From the NCBI GenBank assembly GCA_037178975.1, contig JASJZH010000001.1:62001-126000 (forward strand): DNA of 64,000 bases. Reading direction: 5' to 3'. Shown here in pieces: positions 56,800 through 64,000 of the stretch. Position 1 is the first letter of the stretch, and each line of letters starts with the position of its first letter. The notes beneath the pieces are model-generated. The model had not been told where the DNA came from. It did no database searches and saw nothing but the letters and a program-made list of their open reading frames with translations. The position numbers and the translations under genes are program-made. Source of the stretch: Oscheius tipulae. Taxonomy: Eukaryota; Nematoda; Chromadorea; Rhabditida; Rhabditidae.

Positions 56800-57731
56800 C
56801 TGAAAATCAAGCCTGGGAAGACAGCGGATAGTTCAAAAATCGATATTTTGAACTTCCGAGCTCAAAAAAGCGAGACAAGGGTCAGGAAAACAAAATGTTT
56901 GCGATCCCAAAACATTGGTCTGAGGATTTGGACCGAGGCGAGAGTCGTAATAAATGAGGATCGGCCCGGAGAGGCTGTAAAACATTAGGAAGGGGGTAGA
57001 AAACAAAAAGATCTTGGATTCCGAAGGCTAATTCGATCGACAGCTGATCTGCTACCACGTGGGTTAGAAAAGGAGGAGAGATGCCCTCCGGGATACACCC
57101 AGACTTTTACACTCATGGATCTTGATCTAGACAGCTGGACTGGAGGTTTGGTTTTTGGACTGGAAGTTGTATAGTTTGGGAGACATAGAGACGGAGAGAC
57201 AGAGACAGAGTTGACATGTCTACCCATACTTGCTTTGGAAAGCTTCTTCATTATTGTAACAAAAAATTAGTTTTCGTCAATAAAATAGTTTTCAAAGTAC
57301 AAACAGTCGAATTTTCGAGCAATCTAATCAATTCAGAAGACGCGAACTCTGCTCTCGACTAGACTCTCCTCTTCACTTTGCCTGCAGATTTCTCCGGTTT
57401 CTACCGAGAACACAAGGTCTTTATCCTCTTTCCCCCGTAGTCAGTTCAAAAATTTGCTTTTCGCGCCCTAATCGACTGGAATCGAAAGACCGCGACGCGT
57501 CGCAGCCTATGCAACGCGGCTTCCTAGCAGCCAACAACACAGTTTCGCTTTATCTGCCAAATCCGATTTTCCTCGCATTCTCTCAATCTTTTCTACAAGT
57601 TTCTTCCCCGAATCTGTTCATTTTCGGCCTCCAACTGGTCAGCCTCTGCTCTCTGAAAACTTCCATATTTTAGGCTACACACAAGAGAGATTTAACCTGA
57701 AAGTGATAAGAAAGTTTCCCCCTCACACAAA
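56800..57731. other. Divergent promoter region between the lipase and rbm-12
   Basis: No gene is supported. A minus ORF at 57251-56985 exists but is crossed by GACAGA repeat. A TTTTAG acceptor at about 57670-57675 lies about 57 bases before the rbm-12 ATG. Confidence 0.5.
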
Positions 57732-60700
57732 ATGACTTTCACCGTAAAACTTCTGGGTCTGCCGCTGACCGCGAATGCCAGTCATATTCGTAAATTCTTC
57801 GATGGGCTAGAGATTCCGGATGGCGGCGTGCACATTCTGGGAGGAGACGATGACGTCGCCTTCATCACCTTCACTACGGACGACTTTGGACAGCGGGCGC
57901 TGAGAAAGGATCGACAGAGAATTCATGACAGAGAGGTTTGTTCACATGCTAGATGGGTGGTTTTCTTGGAGAGTTGGGAAAAGTATGGATTGGGAGGGAC
58001 AGGTTTCTTGCCGGGAACGTTCTGAAATCTCCGGATCCGGTTCTAAAAATACTCTGAAAGACTTTCCGCTTACTTCGGAAAAGGATTTTTTTTCATTCAA
58101 TTCTCTTATTGTTGGCTTTCTTCATTCTAGTCTGACTCTTTTCGCATTGGACTCTATACTGATTCTGAAACAGCTCTACTCTCTATTCTGATTCTGAACA
58201 AACGTTCGAGGTGTTTTCCATCACTGTTCCATTCTTCGGAGCAACGTGATGTTCTCATAGTAATGTATCATGGACGACGCATATCATCTAACATGTAATA
58301 GTCACCGCACAGCCACATTTTGGGAACAATGGCTGTGTCCATGTGCGATATTTTCCAGGGCTTTGACCAAGTCAAAGTAGGAGAAGACGGCTGCGTGTAA
58401 AAAGGTTCTTGTCACAACAATAGCTTCCCTCATGAGATTGAAAACGAAAGTTCTTCGACCTCGACAACGAATGAGAATACCTTGAATTCTCAAGCACTGT
58501 CTTGTCTAACACGTACTGTAGAGTGTACTGCATGGTTTCATCTGAAGTCAAGGCAGAGCCTGAAGGAATCCTTCAGAAGATCAGCTCTTGCTAGCTGGTC
58601 CAACCTGAGAGGACAACCGGTATTTGCAATTCTGTAAAACTACAAGGGGTTTCTTCTGGAACAAGGTCCGATCAGGAGATATCGGTCGCCATTCGACCAT
58701 AGTTTTGACCGGAGAGGGAATGTCTTATCCCGAGTCTTGGGTTAAATTTGGTCTAGGCTATAACTTTGGACCAAACTTTAGTCCGATTGTTTGAGAAGAT
58801 TCTATAGAAGACAAAGGTTACATGGGTGAATACGCAATTGCCTATATCCGTTTTTCTGGTCGAATACGATATCTTTGAGCTTTCCTATGCTACACAACTA
58901 CAACTTCGCAAAGGATTAGAATCGAAAATGCCTTTTTCGACACTAAAAACTCTTATATGTAATTACGTAATCGCTCACGCAACCGTGGGCCTCTACTAGA
59001 ACTTTTACGGTATTGCTGAAACACATTGACACCGAGAGACAAATGTTTTTCTTCCTGGTTCAGTCGATGAGTGAGTCGACAAAAGTCCATATAGACGAGC
59101 ATCATGTCTGAACTTTTCGGGGAAATGCAGTTTGGAATTCTCAAAAGATAACATCCTATCTTACCTTTATAACTTGCAAGAGACGTCCATCTGCGACAGT
59201 CCTGGATAACATTTGATAAAACTCGTGTAGTTTTTCCGTCAAGTATTATACCTATTTTAGGACAAGTCGTGTCAGAGGAGATTCAAACAGTTCAAAGAAA
59301 AATCACTACTGGACCGTTTTGCCAGGAGCGGTCCAGTAGTGCTAAGCCTATCATGGTAGAAGTAGGAACAAAATAACCTGATGAATCCGAATTCGAGTCT
59401 GAACGGTTCGAATATCCTAAACAAACGGCTACAGAACTCAAAGAATTTTCAGTTTTCCAAACCTCTGAAAAGAAACTGGGTTTCAGCACTGTTGTGCAAG
59501 CCAGGATTTTCCAATTTGTGAGACCATCTTGTTTCCAATGGGGCATCGTTCATCGGTCAAAAGATATGCTTGTTAGCTGGAACGTGCGCTCAAGTAGTTG
59601 ACAGGAAGAAGATCTTTCTGTCCGTCCGTCCGTCTGTCATAGTGTCCGCACAATTGCATGTCAACACATACCCAAAAACTTTGACAAGTCATTTCATGTC
59701 AAGCGAAAAGATGAAGAGTCAATTGTGGGGGCAACTTTTGTTACGAGGGAAGCGGCGCAGCCGCCTCTGATGGCCAAAATGCTGCGAAGCTGCCGTCGGC
59801 TGCTGGTGTTTGGAAACAATGCAGAAAATGATGCTTCAAAATATCTGACAGTTCACACTAGCTTTTCTCTCAATAATGTATTCTGCGGCTATCCTTTCGA
59901 AGTTTCAGTTCATGCTACTGTATATCTTTCATTAAGTACTGAAAATATGTCACCCTCTTGTCTTGGTTTAGAATTGATAACAGGCGGCTTCCCAAGTAAG
60001 AGAACTCTCCTCCACAGCTGGCTGGCCCATTGTCTCTTGACATGGAATGGTTTTTGGGTGTTAGTGTTGAAAGGCAATGCTGCTGGCACCATGACTGACG
60101 GACACCACTGCACTTTAGTAAAGAGGGATGTGCTAGTTCTCACCCTGCTCTAGCCGCCCATTAGTTCTTCACTTTAGTTTTATTGACTTGAATCCTGAAA
60201 TCAGTTGAAGCTTTCACAATATTCGATCACACGGCTCATTTTTCACCTACACGACGTTGTTTAATGTGGTTCGTTCTGAATTGGACCTCTGGTAAAAATA
60301 TCCTAGTCGTATACCATTGGCAAGGCTTAGTACTACGACTCCGTTCTGATATTATACGAGGGTTTTTTGGTATCATATTCTAGCAAAATAATGCTTTTAA
60401 ATATTTTCGGTGTTGGTCTTCACGACAGCCTGCAACTTTTTATGCATCCTCTGAGCTCTACGGAGGTTAACAGTAGAACTGCTTTATATAGCTGACTATC
60501 AACGTAACTTGATAGATTTTGAATGGAAAACACTTGGGAATGACAGACAGACTAATATCGTTCGTTTCAGGAAAGTTCACATCCATTGGGGAGGGAGATG
60601 TAGTTTTTGCTGGGGCGCGCAAAATACTTAGGAGCTAGCCAGTTCATTTCGGTCTATATCAACTACTGACTGACAGTCACCGAACCTCTCTGAACTTCTC

Positions 60701-63700
60701 AAATTCTAACCCATTTCAGGTGCAACTCTATGCCTCGACCAAACATGAGATGGAGGATTACATTGCCCGAATCAAAGCCGGTCTGCCCACACCGAAGAGT
60801 CGTCCAGCAGCTCCACAGGTTTCTGTCCCCATAGTCCCCTCGTCTACTCCCGGTTACAAAGTCGGAAACATGGGACAGAATAGAAACCCAGCTCCGGTTT
60901 CGAGCTATCAACAGAATCAAGGTGGTCCACTGAAAAGAAACTTCCAGAAACTGTCCAGTTTTAGGTTCTGCGTACTCTTGGGGTGACAGTGGGCTTCTGA
61001 AGACAGAGACAACCCCGGCTAGCAATCCGAATCTGCCCTATACCCATAATCAGTACCAGCCTCAGCCAAACCGATACGCTCCCCCGGTACAGAGTGCCAG
61101 TCAACCGGCCTTCTCGAGGACTCCTCAAACTGAGACACAGAGCTATCAGCTGGCACCGATTAGACAGTCACAGATCACCCAGGAGACTAAGGATGAGCCG
61201 ACTTATACTGGAAGCTACCAGCAAATGCCAATGGGACAAGGAGTGAAACTGATTCCGACAAATGGACAGAACTATGGTCAACCTATGGGTCAAGGTTTGG
61301 GCTCGCAGGCACCGTTGAATGGACAGCCTCCGGTGGTTAGTCCAATGATGAGCCAAGCAGCTCCGGTTCAGGTAAGGAGAGCGAAGAGACGGAGAGACGG
61401 AGAGACAGAGAGACAGAGAGACAGAGAGACAGAGAGACAGAGAGACAGAAAGACAGAGAGGTAGTGACGGTGACTCATTCTCTCATTTCCAGACCGATAG
61501 TTTCCTGTCAGGACTGCCACCGGCTGTTCAAGAAGCTTTTGCCAAGCTGCCTCCCCATCTACGACCTCCTCACGGTGTCCCACCTCCCCAGTTTCGTCAT
61601 CTGTTCCCGTCTCTTCCCGGTCAAGCTTCCCCAGTTGACCAGTCCCCGAGAGATATTGTGCCGAACAGACCTTCAGTTCCTCCTGTCCAGCCACCACAGC
61701 ATTTCCGTCCCAATATGGGTCCCCCCTCGGGAGAGAGACTCCCTGATCAGTATGGCAGTCACGAGGACAGAAGTCCAGCTTTCGGAGCTCCCACCCAGAA
61801 CAGCTGGCGTTCCGGAGGGCGGGATGAAAGTTGGGGCAACAGGAGTCCTATGGAGTGAGTCTAGGGTCGTTGCTTTCTTTATTTTGTGTCTTTCAGTCGT
61901 CCCGATGTTCGTCGTGGCTACCCAGACACCTATTCTTCTCCAGACCAGCGTGATCTTGGTCCACGAGGAGTTCCAGGCCCCTATGGTCCTCCGATGGGTC
62001 GCCCAGTGGAGATTCGTCTCTTCTTCATCGAGCTCAGCAACCTACCGGATCATCTCGTCAGACCGGCAGCCATCGAAGAGTTCCTGAAACCCACAGTTCC
62101 TTTCAGTGTTTCAGCAGTCAAGACTGTCTTCAACTCCCACGGTAAGACTTGAGGCAATTTCAAAAATGAGCGCTGCGGTCCCGGGTTTGATCCCGCTTCA
62201 CACATGTTTGAATTTATTGTCTTTTTCCAGGCGCTCACATGCTTACATTGATCCGAGTCGACAGTGAAGCCGACTTTGACCGTTTTCTGACCGCCAACGG
62301 CTACCAAGGAATCAAGGTTCGCCCAGCCACCAGGATCCAGTTTGATGAAGCCATTGATGGACCTCCACCTGTTAGGCCGGGAAGAAAATCGCCTCACATG
62401 GATAGACGGTCGCCTGACAAGAGAAGACGTAGTCGGTCGCCGGTAGTTCGCAAAAGACGCTCCCGCAGTCGCTCTCCGAGAAGAAGACGATCTCGTTCGC
62501 CCAAGAGAGCCCGTGTTGGTACGGGTGGACGACAGGAACCGAACCGATGGTGTCTACAGATGACCAATGTTCCTTTCAAAGCAGAGCCAGAGGAGATCAT
62601 TGCGTGAGTTAGAGTACATGTACATTGTTCAAAAGGAAGTTTAGGTGGTTGAGCGAGAGAGTCAAGCCGACCAAGGTGCAGAGAACATTCTATGCGGATG
62701 GAAACGCTTCGGACAGATGGGTCGCGGAGTTTGAGAGTGAGTCGAGCATGGAGAGGGCAAGGAATCATCAAAGGATACCACTGAATGGAAGGAGTATCAG
62801 GTAACTGTTTCTTTCTGTCTTATGTCTCTCTGTCTCTCTAATTCTCTTTCACTGTACTCTTACTTCCAGAATGTCCTATATCGATAACGACTATGCCGAT
62901 GAGATTATGGCTATTGAGGACAAGTACGGAGAGAACAAGAAGAAGGAGTTTGACATGAAACAACTAGCCGAGCTCCAGCTTCAGCACCTGAATGGAACAC
63001 TTGGTCCGCTAGGAGTTCCCCGATTCTTTAACAGTATGTCAATCACTATGAAAAAATCCATCCCTCCCTTCAGATCCCCAAGCCAGTTGTCCACAGATCC
63101 CTCAAAATCACTATCAACTGAATGGAAGACCAGTTGGAGTAGCTCCTGGTTCAGCACCGTTGCCTCCTGTGATTTCAGCAGGGCCGAGAGAACATGTTGG
63201 TCTTCTGGGCAATGGTCCTCCTGGAGGAGCTGTTACATTCAGAGGAAGAGGCGGTTTCCGTGGACGAGGAAGAGGATTCGGGACTGGCCCTGCTTTTAAT
63301 GGCCGAGGTGGAGAAGTGAGACAGTTAGAAAACGGAAACTGACTATTGTTTTACAGAATGTCGACCACCATGACATAGAAATGTTCGCAAGTCTTGGTAT
63401 CTCCGGAACGGTCGTTTCTTGTCAGGGATTCCCGCCAAACATCACCTCTTCAGTAAGTTGAAGACAGAGGGACAGAAAGATAGAGAGATAGAGAAACAGA
63501 GAGACGGGAAGACAGAGAGACAGAGCCAAGACTAATCCAGTCTCTTTCAGGAAATTGTCAGTTTCTTCAATGGCTTCCCAGTGGACGATGAGTCAATCCG
63601 GGTCAAAGGAACTTCCGGCGTGGCTGCCCTCTGTATCCCAGACATCGACAAGGCCAGAATAGCCGTGGAATCACTGAACGGAGCCGATTTTAAAGGGAAC

Positions 63701-63730
63701 AGGATACAGTTGCAACTTCCTGAGTGGTAG
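57732..63730 (+). CDS. rbm-12: RNA-binding protein 12 (RBM12-type, several RRMs)
   Basis: Eleven exons (57732-57935, 60720-60921, 60965-61371, 61493-61854, 61897-62141, 62231-62603, 62645-62800, 62870-63033, 63074-63315, 63357-63452, 63551-63730) join to 876 residues, close to human RBM12. RRM1 (residues 1-95) begins FTVKLLGLPLTANASHIRKF with IPDGGVHILGG, as in RBM12. A Pro/Gln/Ser-rich linker follows, then a divergent RRM (about 430-515, IRLFFIELSNLP). An Arg/Ser block lies at about 527-565, then another RRM-like unit (WCLQMTNVPFKAEPEEI). A Gly/Arg-rich stretch (FRGRGGFRGRGRGFG) precedes a last RRM (about 790-876). RBM12/SWAN is nuclear and related to hnRNP F/H-type qRRMs. Intron 1 is 2.8 kb and full of repeats, unlike all other introns of the gene. 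Confidence 0.93.
59304..59341. repeat. 13-bp perfect hairpin in rbm-12 intron 1
   Basis: CACTACTGGACCG (59304-59316) and CGGTCCAGTAGTG (59329-59341) are exact reverse complements around a 12-base loop. Confidence 0.8.
59651..60079. mobile_element. Decayed inverted-repeat element in rbm-12 intron 1
   Basis: Left arm (59651-59713, with TGTCAACACATACCCAAAAAC and TTCATGTCAAG) is the imperfect reverse complement of 60028-60079 (with TTGACATGGAATGG and TTTTTGGGTGTTAGTGTTGA). The 315 bases between them have no recognisable transposase. I read it as a diverged non-autonomous DNA transposon. Confidence 0.5.
61380..61462. repeat. GAGACAGA microsatellite in an rbm-12 intron
   Basis: About ten near-exact copies of an 8-base GAGACAGA unit fill most of the intron between exons 3 and 4. 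Confidence 0.9.
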
Positions 63731-64000
63731 TGTCGGTTCCTTGATAGTTTTCCTATCTAGATCTCTCTCCTACTTCTGTTTTAACCCTTGTATCTCGAAG
63801 AATCCTGTATATTCTACACCGGTACAAGTATTTTGTTCCATTTATTACGCACTGCTTGTAATATAAACGGGTTTCTAGTTTTAGAATAAAGATTTCCATT
63901 TTATTTGCTGTTGTTCTTCCATCAACGTCTCCATCTAGCATCATACAGCCGCTTCTTGGTTTTATGTAACAAAATACACGGAATCGCTGGAGAAAACGAA
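63731..64000. other. rbm-12 3' region
   Basis: 3' untranslated sequence with a poly(A) signal AATAAA at 63885-63890. No further gene is visible before the window ends. Confidence 0.7.

Noticed and set aside
56985..57251. Minus-strand ORF MKKLSKASMG as the first exon of the lipase
   Set aside because: The signal peptide MNLLYIIFTIP at 56775 with a trans-splice-type acceptor 24 bases upstream gives a complete protein. The upstream frame crosses GACAGA repeat.
61380..61462. Possible CRISPR-like regular repeat
   Set aside because: The unit is an 8-base microsatellite without spacers, and the genome is eukaryotic.

Overview
The window is nuclear DNA of a nematode, most likely a chromadorean. Three things show this. 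Introns are short and end in the worm-type TTTTCAG acceptor. Several genes have such an acceptor a few bases before the start codon, as expected for spliced-leader trans-splicing. A complete SL1-type spliced-leader RNA gene lies at 21967-22070. I cannot name the species.

Layout. Bases 1-14.6 kb have no gene I can defend: polypurine (GACAGA/GA) microsatellites, hairpins, short dispersed repeats and unrecognised ORFs. From about 14.6 to 20.4 kb there is a Helitron with a 15-exon Rep/helicase gene that lacks the segment normally carrying the catalytic tyrosines. Then come a decayed protein-kinase copy (20.6-21.7 kb) and the SL1 RNA gene. From 22.4 to 27.6 kb on the minus strand is the ERdj5/DNAJC10 orthologue (dnj-27-like, 16 exons, HDEL end). 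Its 1.8-kb intron holds, in antisense, an open frame for a bacterial-type SleB cell-wall hydrolase plus a decayed second copy.

The right half is gene-rich. In order: mitochondrial prolyl-tRNA synthetase and neutral sphingomyelinase (probable operon), a four-pass membrane protein, an EGR zinc-finger factor, TAMM41, a convergent V-ATPase G-like subunit, NOM1, a short KATNIP, a lysosomal LCAT/PLA2G15-type lipase (minus) with a tRNA-Lys(TTT) in an intron, and RBM12 with a repeat-filled first intron. For the twelve multi-exon genes I joined exons by hand and the joined lengths are whole codon numbers ending in a stop, which supports the models.

The genes do not form one pathway. Recurrent themes are ER redox folding (dnj-27), mitochondria (pars-2, tamm-41), sphingolipid/phospholipid and lysosome biology (SMPD2, lipase, V-ATPase G), ribosome biogenesis (nom-1), cilia (katnip) and RNA binding (rbm-12). 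From memory, several C. elegans counterparts lie on chromosome I, so this may be a conserved linkage block. The most unusual items are the intron-nested SleB-like hydrolase, the orphan SL1 gene and the Helitron missing its tyrosine segment.
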